A stretch of 64,000 nucleotides of DNA from Mesorhizobium sp. STM 4661 (GTDB taxonomy: Bacteria > Pseudomonadota > Alphaproteobacteria > Rhizobiales > Rhizobiaceae), in assembly GCF_000359125.1 (NCBI RefSeq), contig NZ_CAAF010000030.1, positions 1 to 64,000 on the forward strand, read 5' to 3'. The translations under genes were made by a program, and so were the position numbers. Below are positions 34,199-42,592 of this stretch, piece by piece. The notes under the pieces were generated by a model. That model was not told the origin of the DNA. It saw only the letters and a program-made list of their open reading frames with translations, and did not search any database. How positions within the stretch are numbered: position 1 is the stretch's first letter; each line of letters begins with the position of its first letter.

Positions 34199-34789
34199 TC
34201 AGAAAGGCTGCTTCTTCCCCGGGCGGAACGGCTTGTCGTTTTTGTTGTGGCCGTGACATTTGCCTGTCGCGGCGGATGAATTCAACGAAGGGTATGGCCA
34301 GAGCAGGACTCGGTTGGTTCAGCCTCTCGTCCAGACCGGTTTCCGATGGCAATGGGGCGGCAATTGGGTCCAAATGTGGCAATCCGAAATTGGCACTGGA
34401 AGTTCGTCTCGGCAGCTACTCGTTTGCCTTTGCCCGCCACCATCGACGGATGGGCTTCGAGAAAAGAATTGATCATCGTCGCCATCATGGCCAAAGACGC
34501 GACGATCATCACGGCGACCTGTGGGCGGCCTTCTTGCAATTTTCGAAGGCTTGCGTGCGCAATCGGATACTCGTCATGTCGCGGGATCGTCGGTGCGAAT
34601 CTGCTCCTCTGAGGTCCATCAACCGTCGAGTTTTTTGGGAAGTTCGTATTGTATTTTGGCGTGGACGAATGTGTGTTCGGCTGCCCATCAGGCTGAACAA
34701 TAAGCTGAACCTAGGTAACAAAGGCGGGTCACGAAACGAATTTGTGAAGAAGCGGTTTTCGAATGCTTCGGCCGCCCAGACGCCACGTT
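34199..34789. other. Intergenic stretch
   Basis: No gene is supported. Plus-strand frames leading into the nrsF remnant have His/Arg-rich, feature-free translations over this part, so the 5' half of nrsF is probably lost or too decayed to recognise. The left end should hold the M23 gene promoter. Confidence 0.45.
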
Positions 34790-35296
34790 TTCTATTTAAG
34801 TTTGTAGTCACCATATCGCTTGCGGTGAGCGCGTTTGGTCCGGCTCGCGCGCTTTCGCGGCCCGAGGATGCGTGGCGAAAAGCGATGCCGTATTTGGCGG
34901 TCGCTCCTGTACTCATCGCCATTGCCGCGATCGTCGAATTGTTCGTTCTTCCTCAGGATGTCTGGCCGGCAGCATGATCGGCATGAACAGCATGTTTGCC
35001 TGACCTACATACCGTTTGGTAGCGGTCCATCGGCCAATTTCCTGGCAGTCTTGCGCCACGACGCACCGACGCAACCGACCCTTGCAGGCGCGATTTGTGG
35101 TACATTCGCTGGAGCTATCGCCGCGACATTCTATGCAGCCCAGTGCACGGACGATTCTCCGCTGTTCGTTGCCACCTGGTATATGATCGCCCATCGCGGG
35201 TTGGCGGTGATCGGGGCCGTCAGCGCGAACATAGTCGCTCGGTGGCAGCGTCCTCACTCCAGTCGCCAAACGGCTGCATTGCGCTCGTTGTCTTGA
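34790..35296 (+). pseudogene. Decayed nrsF (DUF1109) anti-sigma gene
   Basis: Two pieces in different frames match an NrsF/DUF1109 membrane anti-sigma factor. Piece one (about 34790-34974) reads FKFVVTISLAVSAF and VELFVLPQDVWPA, then meets a stop. Piece two (about 35003-35296) reads CLTYIPFG, then TLAGAICGTFAGAIAATFYA, then CTDDSPLFVATWYM, the family's C-terminal hallmark. Between them a third frame gives SMIGMNSMF, so at least two indels separate the pieces. The first membrane segments are missing. NrsF normally restrains an adjacent ECF sigma factor SigF; no sigma gene is seen here. Confidence 0.75.
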
Positions 35297-35364
35297 GCTG
35301 TTGCACAACGGCCGCTGTTACAGCCATCCGGGTAACCATGCTGCCAATCTGGCCGTCGATGTAA

Positions 35365-35394
35365 TTGACACGGACTGCCAATTGCCTTTAACAT
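35365..35394 (+). promoter_or_regulatory. Candidate sigma70-type promoter of BTLCP copy 2
   Basis: TTGACA (35365-35370) is a perfect -35 consensus and is followed 18 bp later by TAACAT (35389-35394), a fair -10. The BTLCP ATG is 30 bases downstream. The call rests on consensus alone. Confidence 0.5.
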
Positions 35395-35423
35395 TTCGTT
35401 AACTAACAGGGGCGAGCGGGACA

Positions 35424-36047
35424 ATGATTTCCTTTTCGACGGCGCGGTTGGTCCGCGCGTGTGCCGGGATTGCTGCCGGACTGGCTGTTTCGGCGTGGTC
35501 GGCAGCGCCAGCAGTTGCTGCCCATCCGATGGCAACCGGCGGCCCGACCTCGCAACCGATCGGCCACTATGATTTCTGCCGGGCCAATCCTGCCGAATGC
35601 TCGATTCGCCCGAGCAACCTTGCTCCAGCCAAAATGACCGATGCGTTCTTGCAGAAGCTGACCAGCGTCACCATCAAGGTCAACGCCGCCGTCAAGCCTA
35701 TGAGCGACGACGATATCTATGGCAAGGACGAGGTCTGGGCCTACCCTGACAAGGGTGTTGGCGACTGCGAGGATTATGTTCTCGAAAAGCGCCGTGAATT
35801 GAACCGCATGGGAGTATCGTTCGCCGCTCTTCTGGTCACTGTCGTCCGCAAACCCGACGGCGAGGGCCATGCAGTGCTGACGGTGCGCACCGACAAGGGC
35901 GATTTCCTCCTCGACAATCTGACCGACAAGGTCCGCCAGTGGGATGAAACGGATTATACTTTCTTGAAGCGTCAGGCGATCGACAACACAGGCCGCTGGG
36001 TCTCGATCCGCGAAAGCCAGCCAGTGCTGGTCGGCGCGGTAAAATAG
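35424..36047 (+). CDS. BTLCP transglutaminase-like cysteine peptidase (copy 2)
   Basis: This 207-residue secreted protein (signal residues 1-33, cut at AVAA) has the BTLCP triad C115 (GVGDCEDYVLEKRR), H149 (GEGHAVLTVRTDKGD) and D164. It parallels copy 1 at 20594 in length and layout, including two conserved Cys in FCRANPAECS that probably form a disulfide. As with copy 1, no adhesin substrate is nearby. It follows a good sigma70 promoter and is transcribed alone. Confidence 0.87.
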   Translation: MISFSTARLVRACAGIAAGLAVSAWSAAPAVAAHPMATGGPTSQPIGHYDFCRANPAECSIRPSNLAPAKMTDAFLQKLTSVTIKVNAAVKPMSDDDIYGKDEVWAYPDKGVGDCEDYVLEKRRELNRMGVSFAALLVTVVRKPDGEGHAVLTVRTDKGDFLLDNLTDKVRQWDETDYTFLKRQAIDNTGRWVSIRESQPVLVGAVK

Positions 36048-36267
36048 GGAGCATGTGCATCGCGGAACGCAGCTTATTGCGCATAGTTTGGCGGATTGGA
36101 CCGTATAGCTGTGTGGTCGCTGGTGATGATGAGCTGGTAACGTGGTGGCGTACTGAAACTGCAAATGCCAAGCTGACTCCCGCCAAGTATCTTGGCCACA
36201 GGCTGTTCCAACATCGCACTCTTTGTTTGGGCTTGCAAAAGCCGCACTTTGCGGTCAGCCTGAGTGG

Positions 36268-36651
36268 ATGATGGCACGCTGGTCGCCAAAATACGTCCTT
36301 GTCATGCTGCTCGCGGTCTTCCTGACCGCCGGGTTCAGCCTGTCTGCCGCTCAGGCGAGCGTCATGTCGGTGAAGATGGCCAGCGGCATGACCATGCCGT
36401 CCGACGCCGGTATGTCCGGTATGGGAACCGCCGGCGATTGCAGCGCCTGCCTCAAGGGCGCGGGCGACACCGGCAATCCGATGCACTGTCCGCCGACCTG
36501 TATCGCGCCGGCGTTCGCTATGCTGCCGCAAAACCTCGCCGTGATGATGGTTCCACCGGCGCAACAGCCATCACCGCTGCCGACCCCGTTCCTGCACGGG
36601 CGAAGTACCCTGCCCGAACCATCCCCTCCAAGACCCAGCGCTCTCGTCTGA
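36268..36651 (+). CDS. Small Met-rich secreted protein of the copper operon
   Basis: No named family is certain. The product (about 127 residues) has a signal peptide (about 5-30, VLVMLLAVFLTAGFSLSAAQ), a Met-rich stretch (SVKMASGMTMPSDAGMSGMG) and two pairs of Cys (CSACLKG and HCPPTC). Met and Cys/His clusters suggest Cu(I) binding in the periplasm. It precedes the multicopper oxidase by 130 bases, typical of small copper-binding partners. Start 36268 or the next ATG at 36271 cannot be separated. Confidence 0.6.
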   Translation: MMARWSPKYVLVMLLAVFLTAGFSLSAAQASVMSVKMASGMTMPSDAGMSGMGTAGDCSACLKGAGDTGNPMHCPPTCIAPAFAMLPQNLAVMMVPPAQQPSPLPTPFLHGRSTLPEPSPPRPSALV

Positions 36652-36780
36652 CGCCGTTTCAGCCGTCCCGCGGCTGATTTCCGGCGCTTGACCGCCCGCC
36701 AAGCGCGTTGTTGCGCCGTGGGCGCGAACAGCAATTCAATCGATGGCTCGCCGTCGATCGAGATCGCAAAGGGCACAAGG

Positions 36781-38223
36781 GTGAATTCCGATTTCAGTCA
36801 TTTCATATCGCGCCGCGGGCTTCTCGTCGCGACGACGGGGCTTGCCGTTGCCGCATCGATGCGCCCGGCATCGTCACTGGCAACAGCCGTCGACGAACGC
36901 CGGATCAGGGCCGCGCCGAGCCAGGCCCGGTTCACCGGCCCGGATGGCCCGCATACCGCCGTCTGGGCCTATGACGGCATCATCCCCGGCCCGACGCTGC
37001 GCCTGCGCCAGGGCCAACCGGTCCGCATCATTGTCGAAAACGAACTCAACCAGGACACCACGGTGCATTGGCATGGCATCCGGCTGCCAAACGCCATGGA
37101 CGGCGTACCGGGCCTGACCCAGAAGCCGATCGGGCCGGGGACGAGCTTCGTCTATGAGTTCACGCCGCCCGATGCCGGCACCTTCTGGTATCACCCGCAT
37201 GCCAACAGTCTGGTGCAGCTCGGTCGCGGCCTTGCCGGCGCCCTCATCGTCGAGGAGGCCGAGCCTGTCGCCGTTGACCGCGACCTTATGTGGCTGCTGC
37301 AGGACTGGCGGCTTTCCGGCGATGGCCAGATCGCCGCCGGTTTCGGCAGCCCGATGGATGCGGCGATGTCGGGCCGCGTCGGCAATGTCGTCACCATCAA
37401 CGGCACGGTGCCGGCCGACCAGAGCGTGAAAGCCGGCGAGCGCGTCAGGCTGCGGCTCGCCAATGGCTCGCTCGCCCGTATCATGGCGCTGCGCTTCGAA
37501 GGCCATCGCCCGGTCGTCGTCGCCATCGACGGTCAGCCCTGCGACCCGCATGAGCCGGAGGGTGGCCGTCTGCTGCTGGCGCCGGCCATGCGCATCGACA
37601 TCGTGCTCGACATGCAGGGCGGCCCCGGCAAGCGATACGCGGTGATCGACGATTATTATGACGGCCTCGCCTATACGCTGACCACGCTTGCCTATGACAA
37701 TGCACCACCGCTGCGGGCGCATCCTCTCGACACGCCTGTCGGCCTGCCGCGCAATCCCTTGCCCGAACCCGACCTCTCCGGGGCCGAGCGCCAGCAGATC
37801 GTATTGCAGGGCGGCATGATGGGCGGCGGCAAGCTCGCCGGCGTCGGCGGCATGATGGGTATGGCGATGCCCGGCATGAATGGCGGCGCTGCCTGGGCGA
37901 TCAACGGGATGTCGATGACCGGCGACGGCCACGCCGGCATGATGCCGCGGTTCACGCTGAAACGCGGCTCCACTTGTCATCTCACCATGCGCAACGAAAC
38001 CGCGTGGTGGCATCCCATGCACATCCACGGCTTCAGCATGCTGGTGCTTTCGCGCAACGGTTCGCCGGTGCCGTACCGGCAATGGCAGGACGCGGTGCTG
38101 CTTGCCCCCAAGGACACGATCGAATGCGCCTTCGTCGCCGACAATCCCGGCGACTGGATGCTGCACTGTCATATCGTCGACCACCAGATGGCAGGTCTCA
38201 TGACCGTCTTCCGGGTGACCTGA
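36781..38223 (+). CDS. CueO/CopA-like multicopper oxidase, Tat-exported
   Basis: This 480-residue three-domain oxidase has a Tat signal (SRRGLLVATTG) and all four copper-ligand blocks: TVHWHGIRLP, FWYHPHANSL, WWHPMHIHGF and MLHCHIVDHQMAGLM with the type-1 Cys, His and Met. A Met/Gly-rich insert (about residues 340-395: MMGGGKLAGVGGMMGMAMPG and on) resembles the Cu(I)-recruiting region of CueO. It should oxidise Cu(I) to the less toxic Cu(II) in the periplasm. GTG 36781 was chosen because the Tat signal begins nearby; the upstream in-frame ATG adds a tail with no signal-like content. It heads the main operon. Confidence 0.88.
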   Translation: MNSDFSHFISRRGLLVATTGLAVAASMRPASSLATAVDERRIRAAPSQARFTGPDGPHTAVWAYDGIIPGPTLRLRQGQPVRIIVENELNQDTTVHWHGIRLPNAMDGVPGLTQKPIGPGTSFVYEFTPPDAGTFWYHPHANSLVQLGRGLAGALIVEEAEPVAVDRDLMWLLQDWRLSGDGQIAAGFGSPMDAAMSGRVGNVVTINGTVPADQSVKAGERVRLRLANGSLARIMALRFEGHRPVVVAIDGQPCDPHEPEGGRLLLAPAMRIDIVLDMQGGPGKRYAVIDDYYDGLAYTLTTLAYDNAPPLRAHPLDTPVGLPRNPLPEPDLSGAERQQIVLQGGMMGGGKLAGVGGMMGMAMPGMNGGAAWAINGMSMTGDGHAGMMPRFTLKRGSTCHLTMRNETAWWHPMHIHGFSMLVLSRNGSPVPYRQWQDAVLLAPKDTIECAFVADNPGDWMLHCHIVDHQMAGLMTVFRVT

Positions 38224-38283
38224 TTTTTCGTCAACCCTGAACCTTTGCGTCGGCCAAGCCGACCAATCAACCGAGGAACTGCA

Positions 38284-38724
38284 ATGAAACCGACTTACGC
38301 CTTCGCCGCCTTCGCGCTCGCAGTCGCCATGCCGATTCCAGCCGTCGCGGCGCCAATCCAGACACTGATGTACAAGAACCCGAGCTGCAGTTGCTGCGAG
38401 ACCTACGCTGCCTATCTCGAACAGAACGGCTTCAAGGTCGAACTCAAGCCGACTAACGATCTGTCAGAGATAAGCGCCGGGCTGGGCGTTCCCGCGCAAT
38501 TGCAGGGCTGCCATTCGGTGGTGATCGGCGATTACGTGGTCGATGGCTTCGTGCCGGTCGACCTGATCAAGAAGATGCTGGCGGAGCGACCTGAAATCGC
38601 CGGCATCGCCATGGCGGGCATGCCGATAGGCTCGCCGGGAATGGGCGGCCAGAAGACCGAGACCTGGAAAATCTACGCCTTCACCAAGGATGGCAAGGCG
38701 CCGACCGTCTACGCGACAGAGTAA
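38284..38724 (+). CDS. DUF411 metal-binding protein (copy A)
   Basis: This 146-residue secreted protein (signal 1-22) is of the DUF411 family, with YKNPSCSCCETYAAYLEQNG at about 31-50 holding the CxCC metal-binding site, and a further GCHSVVIGDYVVDG block. DUF411 proteins appear in copper-resistance operons and are thought to bind Cu(I). A GAGGAA ribosome site precedes the ATG. It is followed by a near twin at 38763. Confidence 0.88.
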   Translation: MKPTYAFAAFALAVAMPIPAVAAPIQTLMYKNPSCSCCETYAAYLEQNGFKVELKPTNDLSEISAGLGVPAQLQGCHSVVIGDYVVDGFVPVDLIKKMLAERPEIAGIAMAGMPIGSPGMGGQKTETWKIYAFTKDGKAPTVYATE

Positions 38725-38762
38725 CGGCCGACCCCGGACCTCTGCAACCAATGGAGATTTCA

Positions 38763-39203
38763 ATGAAGCTGACCTATCGCCTTGCCGCTCTATCGCTGCT
38801 GATCGCTACGCCTGTGCCTGCGGTTGCCGCGACGATCAGCGCCGTAATGTACAAGAACCCGCAATGCAGCTGCTGCGAGGCCTATGCCGCTTATCTCGAG
38901 CAGAACGGCTTCAAGGTCGACATCAAGCCGGTCAACAACCTTTCGCAGATCAGCAGCGATGCCGGCGTGCCCGCCGATCTCGAAGGCTGCCACACGATGA
39001 TGGTCGACGGTTATGTCGTCGATGGCCTGGTGCCGGTCGATATCGTCAAGAAGCTATTGACCGAACGGCCCGCCATATCCGGCATCACGCTGGCCGGCAT
39101 GCCGGCGGGGGCACCGGGCATGGGCGGCGAAAAGGATGGCACATGGACGATCTACGCCTTCACCAAGGACGGCAAGGCGCCGACCGTTTATGCGACGGAG
39201 TGA
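38763..39203 (+). CDS. DUF411 metal-binding protein (copy B)
   Basis: This 146-residue secreted protein is a tandem duplicate of copy A: same length, same CSCCEAYAAYLEQNGFKV site and same C-terminal IYAFTKDGKAPTVYATE. ATGGAG overlaps the start region and supplies the ribosome site. Substitutions are spread through the mature part (for example VELKPTNDLSEISAG in A versus VDIKPVNNLSQISSD in B), so the duplication is not recent. Confidence 0.88.
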   Translation: MKLTYRLAALSLLIATPVPAVAATISAVMYKNPQCSCCEAYAAYLEQNGFKVDIKPVNNLSQISSDAGVPADLEGCHTMMVDGYVVDGLVPVDIVKKLLTERPAISGITLAGMPAGAPGMGGEKDGTWTIYAFTKDGKAPTVYATE

Positions 39204-39291
39204 AAGGCGACCGCGATGTTGGCCAACGTGTCTGAATGCCCTGCAAGAATCTGGCTTTCCATGACGTTCCTTTTGGATCAGCGGATGCATC

Positions 39292-39903
39292 ATGACCAGC
39301 GGTAACATCATTCAGTCCGACGCGGACCCACCGGCCGCCCAGCGCACCACGCTGCAACGGCTTGCGGTCTTCCTGCCGGCGTTGATTTTCGCCGGCATGG
39401 CCGCCTTGCTTGCCTGGGGGCTCACGCGCAACGCATCCGATATCCCATCGGCGCTGATCGACAAGCCGGTGCCCGCATTTGGCCTGCCACCGGTCCAGGG
39501 CCGCACCCTTGGCCTGTCGAGCGGTGACCTCAGGGGCGAGGTCTCACTGGTTAACGTCTTTGCATCCTGGTGCCTGGCCTGCCGGGAGGAGCATCCCGTG
39601 TTCATGCAGTTGGCGGCAGACGGCACTGTGCCGCTGTATGGGATAAACTACAAGGACAGGCCCGACGACGCCGCGCGATGGCTCGACACGATGGGTGATC
39701 CCTATACGCGCACCGGCGCGGACCTCAACGGCCGCGTCGCCATCGACTGGGGCGTCTACGGCATCCCTGAAACCTTCGTGGTCGGCGCCGACGGCCGCAT
39801 TGCCTACAAGCACATTGGCGCTGTGACAGAAGAGGTTCTTGAGAAGACGATCCTGCCGCTCGTCGAGCGCTTGCGTGCCGAAGCAAGGGGGCGGCAACCA
39901 TGA
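39292..39903 (+). CDS. CcmG/DsbE-type membrane thioredoxin
   Basis: This 203-residue protein has one N-terminal membrane anchor (about residues 25-43) and a periplasmic thioredoxin fold with WCLAC (C94, C97) and the GVYGIPETFVVGADG loop typical of DsbE/CcmG. It reduces apocytochrome c thiols or a copper-site partner, drawing electrons from CcdA. The ATG of the next gene overlaps its stop by four bases. It is part of a set of four periplasmic thiol proteins in this operon. Confidence 0.88.
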   Translation: MTSGNIIQSDADPPAAQRTTLQRLAVFLPALIFAGMAALLAWGLTRNASDIPSALIDKPVPAFGLPPVQGRTLGLSSGDLRGEVSLVNVFASWCLACREEHPVFMQLAADGTVPLYGINYKDRPDDAARWLDTMGDPYTRTGADLNGRVAIDWGVYGIPETFVVGADGRIAYKHIGAVTEEVLEKTILPLVERLRAEARGRQP

Positions 39904-40427
39904 GCAAGCTCGCCATCGCTTTTCTTGGCGTGCTGCTGGCGTCGTCGCAGCCTGCATCGGCGGCTGAGCCGCCGCAGAACTTTGTCGTTCATGAGGCTCC
40001 CGTGCCGGTGGCGGAAATCCGCTTCGAGGACGGCGCCGGCCAGCCGAGAACACTCGCCGATTTTTACGGCAAGGTCGTGCTGCTCAACATCTGGGCGACA
40101 TGGTGCGCGCCCTGCCGCAAGGAAATGCCGACGCTCGACCGGCTGCAGGCCAAGCTCGGTGGGCAAGATTTCGAGGTCGTCGCGCTCTCCATGGACCGCG
40201 CCGGACCGGACATCGTCAAAAAGTTCTACGCCGAGACGGGCGTCACACATCTCGCGCTCAATATCGACACCTCTGCCAAGGCGATGTTCGCGCTCGGCAC
40301 CGTGGGCCTGCCGACAACCCTGCTGATCGACCGCCAGGGCAAGGAGATCGGCCGGCTGATCGGCCCGGCTGAATGGGATGCGCCCGACATGGTCGACTTC
40401 ATCAGTGGCCGCATCGCCGCAAAATGA
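39900..40427 (+). CDS. TlpA-like periplasmic thioredoxin
   Basis: This 175-residue secreted protein (signal 1-22) has a TlpA/ResA fold with WCAPC (C69, C72) and the VGLPTTLLIDRQG cis-Pro loop. TlpA reduces SCO1 and subunit II thiols for Cu(A) insertion in rhizobia, which fits the SCO1 gene two genes downstream. Translation is coupled to the CcmG-like gene (ATGA overlap). Confidence 0.88.
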   Translation: MSKLAIAFLGVLLASSQPASAAEPPQNFVVHEAPVPVAEIRFEDGAGQPRTLADFYGKVVLLNIWATWCAPCRKEMPTLDRLQAKLGGQDFEVVALSMDRAGPDIVKKFYAETGVTHLALNIDTSAKAMFALGTVGLPTTLLIDRQGKEIGRLIGPAEWDAPDMVDFISGRIAAK

Positions 40428-40440
40428 GAAAGGAAATGAC

Positions 40441-40764
40441 ATGACGACGACAGAACTGACCCAGGCCCGGCAGGCATCGCCAAGCCGCGATATCCAATCT
40501 TTTCGACCCGGCCGGCGCGGCCTGATTGCCGCCGGCGCGGCCATTGCCGTCGCCGGCCTTGCCTTCAACTGGTCGTGGCTGATTGCCGCAGGAATTGCGC
40601 CGCTGCTGCTCGGCGTCCTGCCCTGCGTCGCCATGTGCGCGCTTGGGCTCTGTATGAGCCGGATGACAGGCCGCGCCTGCTCGACCGAAAATGTTGTCCC
40701 AAAGGCCGACGGGGACAGCGATGGCGCCAAGGCACTGCCCATCAATCTGAAAGCCAATGGGTGA
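40441..40764 (+). CDS. Small membrane protein between TlpA and SCO1
   Basis: No family is recognised. This 107-residue protein has a polar start with GRRGLIAAGAAIAVAGLAFN (first hydrophobic segment about 26-42) and a second one containing LLLGVLPCVAMCALGLCMSR with three Cys plus Met, suggestive of metal or thiol chemistry at the membrane. GAAAGGAAA precedes the ATG. The stop overlaps the SCO1 start by one base (TGATG). Confidence 0.6.
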   Translation: MTTTELTQARQASPSRDIQSFRPGRRGLIAAGAAIAVAGLAFNWSWLIAAGIAPLLLGVLPCVAMCALGLCMSRMTGRACSTENVVPKADGDSDGAKALPINLKANG

Positions 40765-41546
40765 TGTTCGTCCGGGTCCAAGATAAGCCGCAGGCTCCGT
40801 TGCCGGCTTTACGAATGCGCATGCTGCGCGGCCTGATCGCCCTGACGGCGCTGATCGCCGGCTTTGTCCACGGCGCGCAAGCGCACTCGCTGGATGAAGT
40901 CGACGCCATGCTCCGGGGCGACGAGAAGTACTTCCAGCCGATCGACAAACCGGCGCCCGATTTCACGCTGCGCACCGCCGACGGACGCGTCGTGCGGCTG
41001 GCCGATCTCAGTGGCAAGGTCGTCGTGCTCCACTTCATCTACACATCGTGCCCGGACGTGTGCCCGCTGCACGCCGAGAAGATCGCCGAGATCCAGAAGA
41101 TGGTGAACGCCACGCCGATGAAGGATCAGGTTACCTTCGTCAGCATCACGACGGATCCGAAGAAAGACACGCCCGATGTCCTCAAAGGCTACGGGCCGGC
41201 GCACGGGCTCGACCCCGCCAACTGGCTGTTCCTGACCACGACGCCGGACCAGCCCGAGGATACGACGCGCAAGCTGGCGGAAGCCTTCGGCCACAAATTC
41301 ACCCTGACCGATGACGGCTACCAGATGCACGGCATCGTCACGCATGTGATCGACAAGGAGGGCCGCTGGCGGGCAAATTTCCATGGCTTGAAATTCGAAC
41401 CCATCAACCTCGTCACCTTCGTCAACGCGCTGACCAATAATGTCGAACGGCCGCACCACGAGCAGGACGAAGGCTGGCTGGCAAAATTGAAGGGCCTTTT
41501 TTTGCCCATTTTTACATCACCGGCACCCGCTGGCCCCAACAGATAG
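40764..41546 (+). CDS. SCO1/SenC copper-delivery protein (copy 2)
   Basis: This 260-residue protein has a signal or anchor (about residues 20-40, cut near AQA) and a SCO fold with YTSCPDVCPLHAEK (C96, C100) and a downstream His (QMHGIVTHVIDKEGR). It should load copper into an oxidase or act with the TlpA-like protein. It is longer at the C-terminus than copy 1 at 21423, with a Pro-rich tail. ATG 40764 shares its A with the preceding stop codon. Confidence 0.88.
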   Translation: MFVRVQDKPQAPLPALRMRMLRGLIALTALIAGFVHGAQAHSLDEVDAMLRGDEKYFQPIDKPAPDFTLRTADGRVVRLADLSGKVVVLHFIYTSCPDVCPLHAEKIAEIQKMVNATPMKDQVTFVSITTDPKKDTPDVLKGYGPAHGLDPANWLFLTTTPDQPEDTTRKLAEAFGHKFTLTDDGYQMHGIVTHVIDKEGRWRANFHGLKFEPINLVTFVNALTNNVERPHHEQDEGWLAKLKGLFLPIFTSPAPAGPNR

Positions 41547-41561
41547 CAAGGGGAGACGAAC

Positions 41562-42359
41562 ATGAGTACAGCAGCAAAACAGATGAACCGATATAGCGGC
41601 GGCAGCCTTGGCGCCCTCCTGCTTATAGGACTGACGGGATGGTTCCTGCTCAATCCCGGCTTTCAGGGGGCGCAGCGATCAGCGAACGCCGCAGGCGAGA
41701 TGTCCCAGGACCAGTTCGACAAGCGTGTGCGAGATTATATTCTCGCTAATCCCGAAATCATCATGCAAGCCTTGCAGAGCCTGGACGCTCGCCAGCGCGA
41801 GGCCGAGGCGGCAGAGGCAAAGGCGGTGCTCGTGTCACGCGCCGACGACATCTTCCGCGACAAGCAAAGCCCGGTCGGCGGCAACGCGCAGGGCGACGTC
41901 ACCATGGTCGAGTTCTTCGACTACAACTGCCCCTATTGCCGCCAGGTGGCGCCGATCATGGCGCAAGCCGCGGCCGACGATCCGCAACTCAGGATCGTCT
42001 ACAAGGAATTTCCCATTCTCGGCCCAGATTCGATGTTCGCGGCCAAGGCGGCGCTCGCGGCCGAGCGGCAAGGCAAATACGCGGCGTTCCACAAGGCGCT
42101 GTTGGGCGCCAAGACAAGGGTGACCGAAGCGATCGTGCTCAAGGTTGCGGCCGAGGCCGGCCTCGACGTCCCGCGCCTGAAGATCGACATGCAGCATCCC
42201 GACATCCAGGCATCGATAGACCGGAACGCGGAGCTGGCCCAGGCGCTGAAAATAACCGGAACGCCGGGTTTCGTCGTCGGCGACCAGATCTTTCCCGGTG
42301 CCACCGACCTTGCGACGATGAAGAAACTGATCGGGCAGGCGAGGGGGCTGCAGAAATGA
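41562..42359 (+). CDS. DsbA/BdbD-like thiol:disulfide protein
   Basis: This 265-residue protein has one membrane segment (about residues 15-31), a helical linker and a DsbA-like domain with CPYC (C123, C126) and KITGTPGFVVGDQIF as the cis-Pro loop. It probably oxidises or isomerises thiols of copper proteins or cytochromes, resembling ScsC. GGGGAG lies upstream of the ATG. It is the last intact gene of the operon; the next, ccdA, is cut off. Confidence 0.88.
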   Translation: MSTAAKQMNRYSGGSLGALLLIGLTGWFLLNPGFQGAQRSANAAGEMSQDQFDKRVRDYILANPEIIMQALQSLDARQREAEAAEAKAVLVSRADDIFRDKQSPVGGNAQGDVTMVEFFDYNCPYCRQVAPIMAQAAADDPQLRIVYKEFPILGPDSMFAAKAALAAERQGKYAAFHKALLGAKTRVTEAIVLKVAAEAGLDVPRLKIDMQHPDIQASIDRNAELAQALKITGTPGFVVGDQIFPGATDLATMKKLIGQARGLQK

Positions 42360-42388
42360 GGCACGCGCCAGCAACCGGGAACAACTGA

Positions 42389-42592
42389 ATGCCCGAACTC
42401 TCCAACATCGGCGTGCTGACCGCATTCACGGCGGGCATCGTCTCGTTTCTCTCGCCCTGCGTACTGCCGCTGGTGCCGGGCTATGTTTCCTATGTCGCCG
42501 GTAGGACGCCAATGGACGGGCCCGCCGACCGGACGACTCGCTTGTCGGCAGCGGGCCTCAGCCTGTGCTTCGTGCTCGGATTTTCGACATAG
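42389..42592 (+). pseudogene. 5' fragment of ccdA
   Basis: The first 67 residues match CcdA: GIVSFLSPCVLPLVPGYVSY (with the first redox Cys) and SLCFVLGFST. The reading stops within the second membrane region at a TAG where DNA of a different gene (a LysR 3' fragment) begins. The second redox Cys and four or more membrane segments are lost, so no functional transporter can be made. Confidence 0.85.

Noticed and set aside
32198..34279. A 693-residue open frame on the plus strand antisense to the M23 peptidase.
   Set aside because: The minus strand encodes a clear M23 endopeptidase with catalytic motifs. The antisense frame has no motif and reflects codon bias of GC-rich DNA.
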